Origin: Opitutaceae bacterium
GTDB lineage: Bacteria > Verrucomicrobiota > Verrucomicrobiia > Opitutales > Coraliomargaritaceae
NCBI GenBank assembly: GCA_009886465.1
Contig: QXZH01000039.1
Coordinates: 1 to 55,127 of the forward strand
Length of the DNA stretch: 55,127 bases
Direction of reading: 5' to 3'
Position numbers and translations under genes: made by a program. This document shows positions 27,551 through 37,728 of this stretch, piece by piece. Position 1 is the first letter of the stretch; each line of letters opens with the position of its first letter. The notes beneath the pieces are model-generated. The model saw only the letters and a list, made by a program, of their open reading frames with translations, was not told where the DNA came from and ran no database searches.

Positions 27551-28706
27551 ACAACTACTTTGCATAGCCTTGCTCACGGCAACGAGCACCCACGCCGCCG
27601 AAGAGGCTCGCGGGCAAAACACCATTATCCTGGACGAAATAGCCGTCAAAAATCTGCGAATTCAAACCGAAGAGGCCGAGGAACGTGACTTCGAAAGCAC
27701 GGTCTTTGCGATAGGGCGTATAGAAGAAATCCCATCCCGCCGTTCGGTTTTATCTTCCCGTATTGCTGGACGAATCAGTGCTTTGGAAGCCTTCGAAGGC
27801 GACACAGTCAAAGCGGGCGATGTACTGGCAACAGTAGAAAGCCGCCAGTTAGGCGACCCACCCCCAAGTGTACAACTAAAAGCCCCTCAAGGCGGATTAG
27901 TCGTGGCCTCGCATGTCCGATTAGGTCAACCCGTCGAGCCATCGGCAGAACTACTCGACATCTCCGACCGATCAAAGCTATGGGCGGTGGCAAAGATCCC
28001 CGAGCAGGAAGCTGCGCAGACAAAGATTGGCACCAAGGCTCGCATTCACATACCCGCCTTGGGAGATGAACTGATTGAGGCTACGTTAACACGTTTTGGC
28101 GTCGAAGCAGACCGCCAAGCAGGCACAGTCGAGGGCATTTTTGAACTCGATAATACGGACGGAAAACTCCGCCCAGGGATGCGAGCTGAATTCTCAATTG
28201 TGCTGGAGACGAAGCCATTCGTCCTCTCAATTCCGCGCTCGGCGATACAAGGCGATCCTGCAAGCAGGGTCATTTTCGTCAAAGACTTCGACCTTCCAAA
28301 CGCATTCGTTCGGGTGCCCGTGGTTCTCGGAGAGGAAAACGATCAATACATCGAAGTGATCAGCGGCGTTTTCCCCGGCGATGAAGTAGTCATACAAGGT
28401 TCCTATGTCCTCAGCTTTGTCGGTGGCGGCTCTGGCATGTCCTTAAAGGAGGCACTCGATGCCGCACACGGACATGCACATGCCGAAGACGGCTCGGAGC
28501 TGAGCGAAGGTGAAAATCCATCGTCTGGCGAAGAGGATCATACAGGACATGATCATGGAGGTGAGGATTCGCATGAAGATCACGGCAGCCATCTGAGCCT
28601 GCCACTCATTATTTATGCAGGCTTGATGACGCTGATCTCGCTCATCACTCTTCAGATGCTCATGAAGCGACGTCAGGCAGAAAGTGAGGTTGAAGATGCT
28701 CAATAG
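27537..28706 (+). CDS. czcB: periplasmic adaptor of metal RND efflux (CzcB/CusB type) with His-rich C-terminus and membrane anchor
   Basis: This membrane-fusion protein links the RND pump to the outer-membrane channel. The 389-residue protein has a signal peptide (ending THAAEE). The barrel-sandwich part includes LSSRIAGRISALEAFEGDTVKAGDVLATVES and lacks a long helical hairpin. A beta-barrel (IPEQEAAQTKIGTKARIHIP) and the membrane-proximal domain follow. Unusually, residues about 305-350 are rich in His, Asp and Glu, and a hydrophobic segment (LPLIIYAGLMTLISLITL) followed by KRR ends the protein, so the C-terminus should sit in the inner membrane. A GGAG lies about 9 nt before the ATG. Its end overlaps czcA. 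Confidence 0.88.
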   Translation: MKLYKQLLCIALLTATSTHAAEEARGQNTIILDEIAVKNLRIQTEEAEERDFESTVFAIGRIEEIPSRRSVLSSRIAGRISALEAFEGDTVKAGDVLATVESRQLGDPPPSVQLKAPQGGLVVASHVRLGQPVEPSAELLDISDRSKLWAVAKIPEQEAAQTKIGTKARIHIPALGDELIEATLTRFGVEADRQAGTVEGIFELDNTDGKLRPGMRAEFSIVLETKPFVLSIPRSAIQGDPASRVIFVKDFDLPNAFVRVPVVLGEENDQYIEVISGVFPGDEVVIQGSYVLSFVGGGSGMSLKEALDAAHGHAHAEDGSELSEGENPSSGEEDHTGHDHGGEDSHEDHGSHLSLPLIIYAGLMTLISLITLQMLMKRRQAESEVEDAQ

Positions 28707-31700
28707 ACTTATCCAATTTTCGCTCTCTCAAAGGCCTCTGATTTTGGCTTTTGCCTTAGTCGTCTTTATCCTCGGCATCAAAACAGCGAGTGAGCTTCCG
28801 GTTGAAGTTTTACCAGATTTGACCAAACCGACAGTCACCATTTTGACGGAGTCGCCTGGTTTCTCACCCGAAGAAGTTGAAACCTTGGTCACCATCCCCT
28901 TGGAAAATTCCTTAATGGGTGTGACAGGGGTCACTCGATTGAGATCAGTTAACGACATCAGCCTATCCCTAGTCTTTGTCGAATTCGAATGGGGAACCGA
29001 TATCTATCAAGCACGTCAATTTGTGCAGGAGCGGCTGACCGGCGCGAGCGAGGCTCTACCCGAAGGCATCACTCCCTACATGACGCCAGTGGCTTCCTTG
29101 ATGGGAAACATCATGCTGGTTGGTTTGGTCGATCCATCGGGTCAAACTGAGCCGATGGATCTGAGAACATTGGCCGATTGGACGGTATCCAGACGACTAC
29201 AGTCTATTCCTGGTGTGGCTGAAGTGCTCAGCATGGGTGGTGGCGTCAAGCAGCTACAAATCCAGCCCAACCCTGACAAAATGCTGGCCATGGGCATTCG
29301 CTATGAGGAACTACACGAAGCAGCGGCTAACGCGGTCAGCAACAGCACGGGAGGCTTCTTAACTGAATCCTCTCAGGAAATAATGGTCCGTAATCTTGCG
29401 ATGACCACCGACCTCGATGCGATTGGCAATACAGTGGTGACGCATGTCAACGACCGCCCCATTCGTATCAAAGATGTCGCTACAGTCGCTTGGGATATTG
29501 AACCCATGCGAGGCGATGCGGGTATGGGCAGTAAGCTCTTAGGCAACCATGATGAAGCCAAAGGTTACCCCGGCGTCATTCTTAGCGTAACAAAATCACC
29601 AGGATTCGATACACTCACCTTAACCGATGATGTCGAAATTGCGTTGGAGGATTTAAAAGCTTCGATGCCCGACGGAGTCGAACTAGTGACACTCTACCGC
29701 CAGTCTGATTTCATCGACCTAGCGGTCGGTAATCTGGAAGAGGCTCTGCGTGATGGCGCTATCATGGTCGCCGTCATTTTGTTCCTTTTCCTACTCAATC
29801 TCAGGATCACTCTGATTACGTTGACGGCAATCCCTCTATCCTTGGGCATGACTGTTTTGGTTTTTGATCTCTTAGGATTGAGCGTTAATTCGATGACCCT
29901 CGGCGGCCTCGCTGTCGCCATCGGCATGGTCGTTGATGATGCCATCGTTGATGTGGAAAATGTATTTCGACGGCTGCGGGAAAATGCCCTTTTAGCAGAA
30001 CCACGCAACAAGCTCGAAGTCATTGCCAAGGCATCTGCCGAAGTTCGCTCGTCCATTCTCTATGCGACTGTGCTGATTATTTTAGTCTTTCTGCCATTGA
30101 TGGCATTGAGTGGCGTCGAAGGTCGTCTGTTCACACCGATCGCCGTGGCGACGATTGTCAGTATGGCAGCATCGTTCCTTGTATCCTTAACTGTGATACC
30201 AGTGCTGAGTTCATATCTACTAAAACCGAAGGCCGATCAGAAACATGCCGATGGTATCATTGAGCGCGGATTCAAAAAAGTCTTCAATGCAACATGGCTG
30301 CGACTTTCGCTCTCTCAACCCTTTATCGTGCTGTTTGTAGCCGGTGCACTTGTTGTGCTGGCAGGAATCTCATTTTCGCAAATGGGTGGTAATTTCCTTC
30401 CCGCTTTCCGCGAGCCAACAGTCCTAGTCGCCATGACGACTGCACCCGGCACATCGCTCAAGCAAACGCGTGACTTAGCCGACACAGCGCAAGACCTGCT
30501 CCTTAAAATTCCTGAAGTGGAGACGGTGGGCTATCGCTTGGGCCGCGCCGAACGCGGCGATCACGTGGTGCCCGTTTCAACTGTCGAGTTCGACCTCGAA
30601 TTTTCAAAAGAAACCGAGCGCGAACGCAGCGAAATCGTCAAAGACATTCGGGCAACGATGCAGACGATCCCCGGGACCTTCAGTGCCCTGAGTGGACCGC
30701 TAGCCGACCGCATTGGGCATATGCTCAGCGGTGTATCGGCAAAAGTCGCGGTCAAAGTGTTCGGACCCGACCTAGACGAACTGAGGCGTATCGGAACCGA
30801 CATAGCCGAAATCGCTCGTGAAATTCCCGGTATGGAAGAAGCGCGTGTCGAGCAGCAAGCACCGATCCCTCAGCTTCGTATCGAGATTGATCGTAAGCGT
30901 GCCACGGCCTATGGCGTCACTCCAGGTGCGCTGAATGCCGAACTCTCTGCATTAATGGGCGGCGAAGCCGTCAGCGAGATCTACGAGGGGCAGCGCGTCT
31001 ACGACTTGGTCATACGGCTTCCACAAGAATGGCGCGAATCGACCCAGAAGCTGTCGCAGCTTTACATCGATACGTTAAGCGGCCAACGCATCCCGCTGAA
31101 CTACGTTGCGGACATTCGCCATGCAACTGGCCCAAACAACATCCTTCGCGAGAACACCGTACGCCGTTTCGTCGTATCAATCAATCCGACCGTCGACGAC
31201 TTGAACGCTGCCGTGGAGACTTTGCAACGTGAAGTAAACGAGCGTATCCAATTACCAGAAGGCTACACACTCTCTTACGAGGGTGAATACGAAGCACAGG
31301 CTAAAGCGAAGCGCACAATCCTGATCACCTCGGCAATCGTATTGTTGGTCATCTCGTTTCTCCTCTACAGCTACTTCAAGAATTTCGCTTTTGTCCTTCT
31401 GGTCTTCACTATCGTGCCAATTTCGCTGGTGGGTAGTGTGTTCCTTACGGCTATATCGCTGAACAATATTAGCATCGCGACTCTGGTTGGCTTCATTGCG
31501 GTGAGTGGAATCTCCGCGCGGAATAACATTATGTTGATATCGCACTACCTCCACCTAATGCGCCATGAAGGCGAAAGCTTTACCCGCAAAATGGTGGAAC
31601 GCGGCACGCAGGAACGCCTCATCCCGATTCTCATGACCGCTATCTCTGCAGGTCTTGCTTTGGTGCCACTACTCTTAGCCACCGACGAGCCTGGGAAAGA

Positions 31701-31848
31701 AATCCTCAATCCAATTGCTGTCGTCATCGTCGGCGGACTCGTCACCTCAACTCTACTCGGCCTCGGGGTGACGCCAGCAATTTTCTACAGCTTTTGCCGC
31801 AAGTCGGCAGAAACATCCGTCAAACGTAAATCCGCAGCATCGGAATAA
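28696..31848 (+). CDS. czcA: heavy-metal RND efflux pump (CzcA/CusA type)
   Basis: This inner-membrane proton-driven pump exports metal ions through the CzcB/CzcC conduit. The 1050-residue chain has the full RND layout: helix 1 after MLNRLIQFSLSQRP, a first periplasmic loop with FSPEEVETLVTIPLENSLMGV, helices 2-6, a second loop, and helices 8-12. Helix 4 carries the proton-relay motif GMVVDDAIVDVENVFRRL. The loop phrase GHMLSGVSAKVAVKVFG is close to the divalent-cation (Czc-like) pattern, but Cu/Ag export cannot be excluded. I prefer the ATG at 28696; a GTG at 28684 adds four residues. The start overlaps czcB by 11 bp. Confidence 0.92.
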   Translation: MLNRLIQFSLSQRPLILAFALVVFILGIKTASELPVEVLPDLTKPTVTILTESPGFSPEEVETLVTIPLENSLMGVTGVTRLRSVNDISLSLVFVEFEWGTDIYQARQFVQERLTGASEALPEGITPYMTPVASLMGNIMLVGLVDPSGQTEPMDLRTLADWTVSRRLQSIPGVAEVLSMGGGVKQLQIQPNPDKMLAMGIRYEELHEAAANAVSNSTGGFLTESSQEIMVRNLAMTTDLDAIGNTVVTHVNDRPIRIKDVATVAWDIEPMRGDAGMGSKLLGNHDEAKGYPGVILSVTKSPGFDTLTLTDDVEIALEDLKASMPDGVELVTLYRQSDFIDLAVGNLEEALRDGAIMVAVILFLFLLNLRITLITLTAIPLSLGMTVLVFDLLGLSVNSMTLGGLAVAIGMVVDDAIVDVENVFRRLRENALLAEPRNKLEVIAKASAEVRSSILYATVLIILVFLPLMALSGVEGRLFTPIAVATIVSMAASFLVSLTVIPVLSSYLLKPKADQKHADGIIERGFKKVFNATWLRLSLSQPFIVLFVAGALVVLAGISFSQMGGNFLPAFREPTVLVAMTTAPGTSLKQTRDLADTAQDLLLKIPEVETVGYRLGRAERGDHVVPVSTVEFDLEFSKETERERSEIVKDIRATMQTIPGTFSALSGPLADRIGHMLSGVSAKVAVKVFGPDLDELRRIGTDIAEIAREIPGMEEARVEQQAPIPQLRIEIDRKRATAYGVTPGALNAELSALMGGEAVSEIYEGQRVYDLVIRLPQEWRESTQKLSQLYIDTLSGQRIPLNYVADIRHATGPNNILRENTVRRFVVSINPTVDDLNAAVETLQREVNERIQLPEGYTLSYEGEYEAQAKAKRTILITSAIVLLVISFLLYSYFKNFAFVLLVFTIVPISLVGSVFLTAISLNNISIATLVGFIAVSGISARNNIMLISHYLHLMRHEGESFTRKMVERGTQERLIPILMTAISAGLALVPLLLATDEPGKEILNPIAVVIVGGLVTSTLLGLGVTPAIFYSFCRKSAETSVKRKSAASE

Positions 31849-31879
31849 CAAAATCACAAATCCCAAAAAAGGAAAACAA

Positions 31880-32506
31880 ATGAAACAAAGGAAACGCCTA
31901 CTCGCCGCACTAATCAGCTTCACGCTACTGGCTTGGAGCACCAGCTACGCAGACGATCACGGCCATGAAGCTGGTCACGATCATTCAGCACACGCAGCAG
32001 ACGCGCACGATCACGGTGCTAACAAAGATGCGAAGTCCAAAGACGACCACTCAGAGCATGACCATGCATCACACGAAGGCCATGATCATGGAGAGCACGC
32101 TCATGCAGATGCTAAGGCTGGCCCAAATGGTGGTCGGATCATTACATCCGTTGAACCCCATCTTGAGTTTTACCTCACAGAAGAGCGTAAGATTCAAATC
32201 ACATTCCTTAATGACCATGGTGAGGTGATCGCCCCGAAGGAGCAAGTCGTCTCCTTAATCGGCGGTGATCGTCAAAATCCGATTCGTCTTCGCTTTGCCA
32301 GCAAAGGCTCAGTTTTACTCTCCGACAAAGCACTGCCAGAGGGCAACAACTTGCCGATTATCCTCTCGATCAAGCCAGACGCGAAGTCCAAAACTGTCCG
32401 CGAGCGATTCAACCTCAACCTCAGCGATTGCCCAACTTGCGACTACTTAGAGTATGCCTGCATCTGCGAGCACGGCGAAGAGGATCACGAAGGGCACGAC
32501 CACTAA
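31880..32506 (+). CDS. exported His-rich metal-binding protein
   Basis: The 208-residue protein has a signal peptide (to about residue 24, STSYADD). About 70 residues made mostly of His, Asp, Ala, Gly and Glu follow (HGHEAGHDHSAHAADAHDHG and similar), a probable periplasmic metal sponge. Residues about 97-185 form a beta-rich domain starting GPNGGRIITSVEPHLEFYLT, a type often found with metal efflux systems. The end holds the Cys/His cluster DCPTCDYLEYACICEHGEED. AGGA lies 7-8 nt before the ATG. It sits between czcA (31 nt gap) and the CDF gene, so all likely share one transcript. Specificity is not known. Confidence 0.75.
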   Translation: MKQRKRLLAALISFTLLAWSTSYADDHGHEAGHDHSAHAADAHDHGANKDAKSKDDHSEHDHASHEGHDHGEHAHADAKAGPNGGRIITSVEPHLEFYLTEERKIQITFLNDHGEVIAPKEQVVSLIGGDRQNPIRLRFASKGSVLLSDKALPEGNNLPIILSIKPDAKSKTVRERFNLNLSDCPTCDYLEYACICEHGEEDHEGHDH

Positions 32507-32566
32507 ACTGAAACGATGGAGTGAATGAGCGCCAGCAGTTCGCAGCCAAAGTGAAGGACATTAACA

Positions 32567-33490
32567 ATGGGACACGATCACAACCACTCTCACGGCACAG
32601 AAAATGTCAGCGACGGCGTTCTGCTGTGGACCGTCATTGTTAATTTAGGGCTCTCGGTCTTCGAGTTCGTCGCTGGGGCGATCTCGGGGAGCGTGGCCTT
32701 GATGGCCGACGCGCTGCATAATACCAATGATGCAGCGGCACTGCTCATCGCCTACATCGCCCGTAAAATTTCCCGCAAGGGTGCCGACGAGCACTACACT
32801 TTCGGGTATCGACGAGCCGAGCTGATCGGCGCGATGATCCAGTTGACCGCACTCATCCTCGTGGGGCTCTATCTCGTCTACGAGGCGGTGCGCAGGATAT
32901 TCGAGCCGGAGCCACTGCTTGGAGGCTGGATCATGGGTGCGGCTGGCGTCGCACTCATCGTCGATGTGATCACAGCTTGGCTTCTTTGGTCGATGTCCAA
33001 GGGAAGCCTGAATGTAAAAGCAGCGTTCTTACATAACCTGACCGACGCCGGTGCATCGGTCGCCGTCTTACTCGGCGGCGCGGCCATCTACTGGCTTGAC
33101 TGGACCTGGGTCGATCCCGTGATCACACTCATCATCGCGGGCTACATACTCTACATGTCCTCCGGTATGTTAAAGAAGACCTCACGCATTCTGATGGAAG
33201 GCACACCGCCCGAACTTTCTGTGGATGAGATCAAGGAGACTTTGGAAGCTCTGGATGACGTCGAAAACGTGCACCATATCCACGTGTGGGAACTCGACGA
33301 GCATCACCGTGCACTTGAGGCGCATGTCGTGATCGGGGAAGCCCGCAGTATGGAAGAACTGGAATCACTTAAGGCGGCGATCAAGAACCACTTGGATGAG
33401 GGCTTCTCGATTAGCCATAGCACTCTGGAATTCGAATCAGCGGGGAAAAGCTGTTATAGTAGAGCAAACGAGGAGCACTGTAGTTCCTAG
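32567..33490 (+). CDS. czcD: cation diffusion facilitator metal exporter (CzcD/ZitB type)
   Basis: CDF proteins exchange Zn, Co, Cd or similar ions for protons across the inner membrane. The 307-residue protein starts with a His-rich tip (GHDHNHSHG) and has six membrane helices. The transport-site residues are His51 and Asp55 in helix 2 (ALHNTNDAAA) and His156 and Asp160 in helix 5 (FLHNLTDAGA), the His/Asp pattern of the Zn group. A cytoplasmic domain follows with VENVHHIHVWELDEHHRALEAHV. The end has Cys-His (EEHCSS). It closes the metal module: CDF moves metal to the periplasm and the RND system would carry it outside. Confidence 0.92.
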   Translation: MGHDHNHSHGTENVSDGVLLWTVIVNLGLSVFEFVAGAISGSVALMADALHNTNDAAALLIAYIARKISRKGADEHYTFGYRRAELIGAMIQLTALILVGLYLVYEAVRRIFEPEPLLGGWIMGAAGVALIVDVITAWLLWSMSKGSLNVKAAFLHNLTDAGASVAVLLGGAAIYWLDWTWVDPVITLIIAGYILYMSSGMLKKTSRILMEGTPPELSVDEIKETLEALDDVENVHHIHVWELDEHHRALEAHVVIGEARSMEELESLKAAIKNHLDEGFSISHSTLEFESAGKSCYSRANEEHCSS

Positions 33491-33592
33491 ACTGTCTGCT
33501 TGCGCCAGTCTCACCGTTATCCCTAGGCACTCACTCAAAGAATCATCGGCCACAATTTGTGGCTCTGCCGCTTTGCAAGTTCGCGGCTAAAA

Positions 33593-33605
33593 AAAATGGG
33601 GTGGC
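33593..33605 (-). repeat. direct repeat, tRNA-proximal copy (possible attachment site)
   Basis: AAAATGGGGTGGC, identical to 25483-25495. It overlaps the 3' end of tRNA-His and leaves the tRNA intact. Confidence 0.5.
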
Positions 33606-33674
33606 TAACGGGATTCGAACCCGCGACCCTCGGCATCACAAGCCGATGCTCTAACCAACTGAGCTATAGCCACC
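33597..33674 (-). tRNA. tRNA-His (anticodon GTG)
   Basis: Read on the minus strand, the acceptor stem is GTGGCTA with TAGCCAC. The D-arm is AGCTCAGTTGGTTAGAGC, the anticodon arm is TCGGC-TTGTGAT-GCCGA with anticodon GTG, and the T-arm is CGCGGGTTCGAATCCCG. The discriminator is C, and an extra G at -1 (33674) faces it, the hallmark of tRNA-His. CCA is encoded (33599-33597) and is followed by a run of Ts. Confidence 0.97.
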
Positions 33675-33772
33675 ATAAGCAGAAGATGTCTTAACACCCT
33701 TTTGCGAAAGTACGGTCATGCTCGTTCTCGCGGGGGACTTGTCAATAGTCTGTACGAATTTTTTGAAATGCC

Positions 33773-35686
<1,914 letters not shown>

Positions 35687-35696
35687 TTCTACTGTA

Positions 35697-36728
35697 ATGA
35701 CTCCTCGCCAACGTTTCCTCGCTGCAGTCCACCAAAAACCTGTTGACCGTCCGCCAATCTGGCTAATGCGTCAAGCTGGGCGCTACTTGCCTGAGTATCG
35801 CGAACTGAAGACGCAGTATGATTTTGTCACCATGGTCCGTAGACCTGAATTGGCTGCAGAAGTCACATTGCAACCCATGCGCCGCTTTCCACTCGATGCC
35901 GCAATTATCTTTTCTGATATCCTAGTTATTCCCGAAGCCCTTGGACAAGGCTACCATTTCCGCGATCAGGGTGGTATCGGCATGGACTACCTACTGGACA
36001 CGAAGACCAAGATAGAAGCCCTAGATAATACTAAGATTGCAGAAAATCTGAAATATGTAGCCGACGCCCTGACCCTGACCCGAAGTAAGCTAGGCGAAGA
36101 TACTGCCTTACTGGGCTTCTGCGGTTCTCCTTGGACGCTGGCATGCTACATGGTCGAGGGTGGCTCTGCTAAAGACTTCGTCAAAATCAAGCAATTAGCT
36201 TGGGATCAGCCCGAGCTTTTTGAGCGGCTCATGAAAAAGTTGACCGATGGCATCGTCGAATATCTCCACATGCAAATCGACGCCGGCGCGGACGCCCTAC
36301 AAATCTTTGACTCATGGGGCGCGATTTGCCCCGCTACTCACTATGAGACCTGGTCACTGCGCTGGATCCATCACATCATTAAGGAGCTCAAAGAACGCGT
36401 GCCCGTGATTCTATACGCCAAAGCTATGGGACATAAAGCCACCGATCTCATGCAAACAGGCGCGAAGGTACTCAGCCTTGATTGGACAATGAATCTCCGC
36501 CACATGCGCCAAAGCATTGATAGCGGCGCAGCAGTGCAAGGCAACCTTGATCCTGTTGTCCTAACGACGACCCCCGAGATCACACGCCGTGAAGCCCAGC
36601 GTGTAATAGACGATGCCGGTAATCAGCCTGGCTTCATTTTCAACCTGGGCCACGGCATGATCCCAAGCGCCAAGATCGAATGCGTTGAGGCGTTGATGGA
36701 AGTCGTTACTGGGCAGAAGAACGCGTAG
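35697..36728 (+). CDS. hemE: uroporphyrinogen decarboxylase
   Basis: HemE removes the four acetate carboxyls of uroporphyrinogen III, two steps before the product of HemF. The 343-residue protein has the first signature PIWLMRQAGRYLPEYRELK, with the substrate-binding Arg residues, and FSDILVIPEALG with the conserved Asp. It also has the second signature GFCGSPWTLACYMVEGG and the C-terminal NLGHGMIPSAK. The ATG at 35697 lies 10 nt after hemF; no Shine-Dalgarno is visible, so translation may be coupled. It converges with trpA. No terminator is evident in the 93-bp gap. Confidence 0.98.
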   Translation: MTPRQRFLAAVHQKPVDRPPIWLMRQAGRYLPEYRELKTQYDFVTMVRRPELAAEVTLQPMRRFPLDAAIIFSDILVIPEALGQGYHFRDQGGIGMDYLLDTKTKIEALDNTKIAENLKYVADALTLTRSKLGEDTALLGFCGSPWTLACYMVEGGSAKDFVKIKQLAWDQPELFERLMKKLTDGIVEYLHMQIDAGADALQIFDSWGAICPATHYETWSLRWIHHIIKELKERVPVILYAKAMGHKATDLMQTGAKVLSLDWTMNLRHMRQSIDSGAAVQGNLDPVVLTTTPEITRREAQRVIDDAGNQPGFIFNLGHGMIPSAKIECVEALMEVVTGQKNA

Positions 36729-36821
36729 TTACAAATTAGGCCCGCAGGCAGGGTTAAGGGTCGGCCTTCGCCACCGCATTAGAGCGCTCACATGCGAGCA
36801 GGCCACGATCAAAAAAACGAA

Positions 36822-37631
36822 CTACGTCTTCGCTAGGGAGTTGCCCTCGAGCAGCATCGCCATCTTCGCGCGAAGCGATTGTACCATAGCTTCTTTGTCC
36901 GTCGGATTTTCAGCAATACAGTTAACAATGGCACTGCCGACGACGACCCCATCGGCCGCTTGAGAGACGGTGCGAACGTGGTTGGCCTTGGAGATACCGA
37001 AGCCTACCACAACTGGCATCTCGGTGTGTTTTTTGATTTGAGAAACGTTGACTGCAATACTGTCTGACATAGACGCTTGCTCTCCAGTCACTCCCTCGCG
37101 GGAGACGTAGTAGACGAAGCCGGTCGTTGCTTTACAGATGATTTCTAGCCGGCTTTCCGGTGTGGTAGGTGCTACAATGAAGACGGTCTTAAGATCGTAC
37201 TTTTCGCAGGCTTCAAGGTGCTCGTCCGCTTCTTCAGGTGGTAAATCGAGCGTGAGAATACCGTCGAGACCAGCGGATTTAGCCTCAGCGACGTAAGTAT
37301 CACTACCCTTTGCAAAAACTAGGTTATAATAGGTGTAGAAAACGAGAGGCACCTCGCTGAAATCACGAATCGCGCGGACGAGTTTAAGTACGTTCTTGCT
37401 GGTGCTGCCGCTTTCTAATGCGCGTTGGGCGGCGAGCTGATTGGTCAGACCATCAGCCAGAGGATCAGAAAACGGTACCCCTATCTCTAGCACATCAACA
37501 CCTGATTCAATTACAGCACGACAAGCTTCAACCGAGCTATCAAAATCAGGGTCACCTGCGCAGAGGTAGCCGACAAAGACGGCACGCTTTTCTTCGCGAG
37601 CTTTTTCAAAGGCTTTTTCAATTCGATTCAT
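36822..37631 (-). CDS. trpA: tryptophan synthase alpha chain
   Basis: TrpA cleaves indole-glycerol phosphate and passes indole to TrpB. The 269-residue TIM barrel has the signature LEIGVPFSDPLADG with the catalytic Glu (about residue 49) and Asp (about 60). YYNLVFAKG, LDLPPEEADE, APTTPESR and YYVSREGVTG follow, then the phosphate site VGFGISKANHV with DGVVVGSAIV. The partner trpB and other trp genes are not in the window. Neighbouring genes are unrelated, so it is probably transcribed alone from the 97-bp region upstream. Confidence 0.96.
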   Translation of the reverse strand: MNRIEKAFEKAREEKRAVFVGYLCAGDPDFDSSVEACRAVIESGVDVLEIGVPFSDPLADGLTNQLAAQRALESGSTSKNVLKLVRAIRDFSEVPLVFYTYYNLVFAKGSDTYVAEAKSAGLDGILTLDLPPEEADEHLEACEKYDLKTVFIVAPTTPESRLEIICKATTGFVYYVSREGVTGEQASMSDSIAVNVSQIKKHTEMPVVVGFGISKANHVRTVSQAADGVVVGSAIVNCIAENPTDKEAMVQSLRAKMAMLLEGNSLAKT

Positions 37632-37728
37632 GGGAAAATGTGAAGATAGAGAATGTCTAGGTTAATATTCATAAACACAAAGACAAGCTTCACGCTTTAA
37701 TACCTAAAATTTAACAGAACGAAGCGCC

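Noticed and set aside
33549-33563. A 15-bp odd palindrome between the CDF gene and tRNA-His
   Set aside because: It has no T-run, so it is not a terminator, and there is no gene start close enough to make it an operator. It may be chance.
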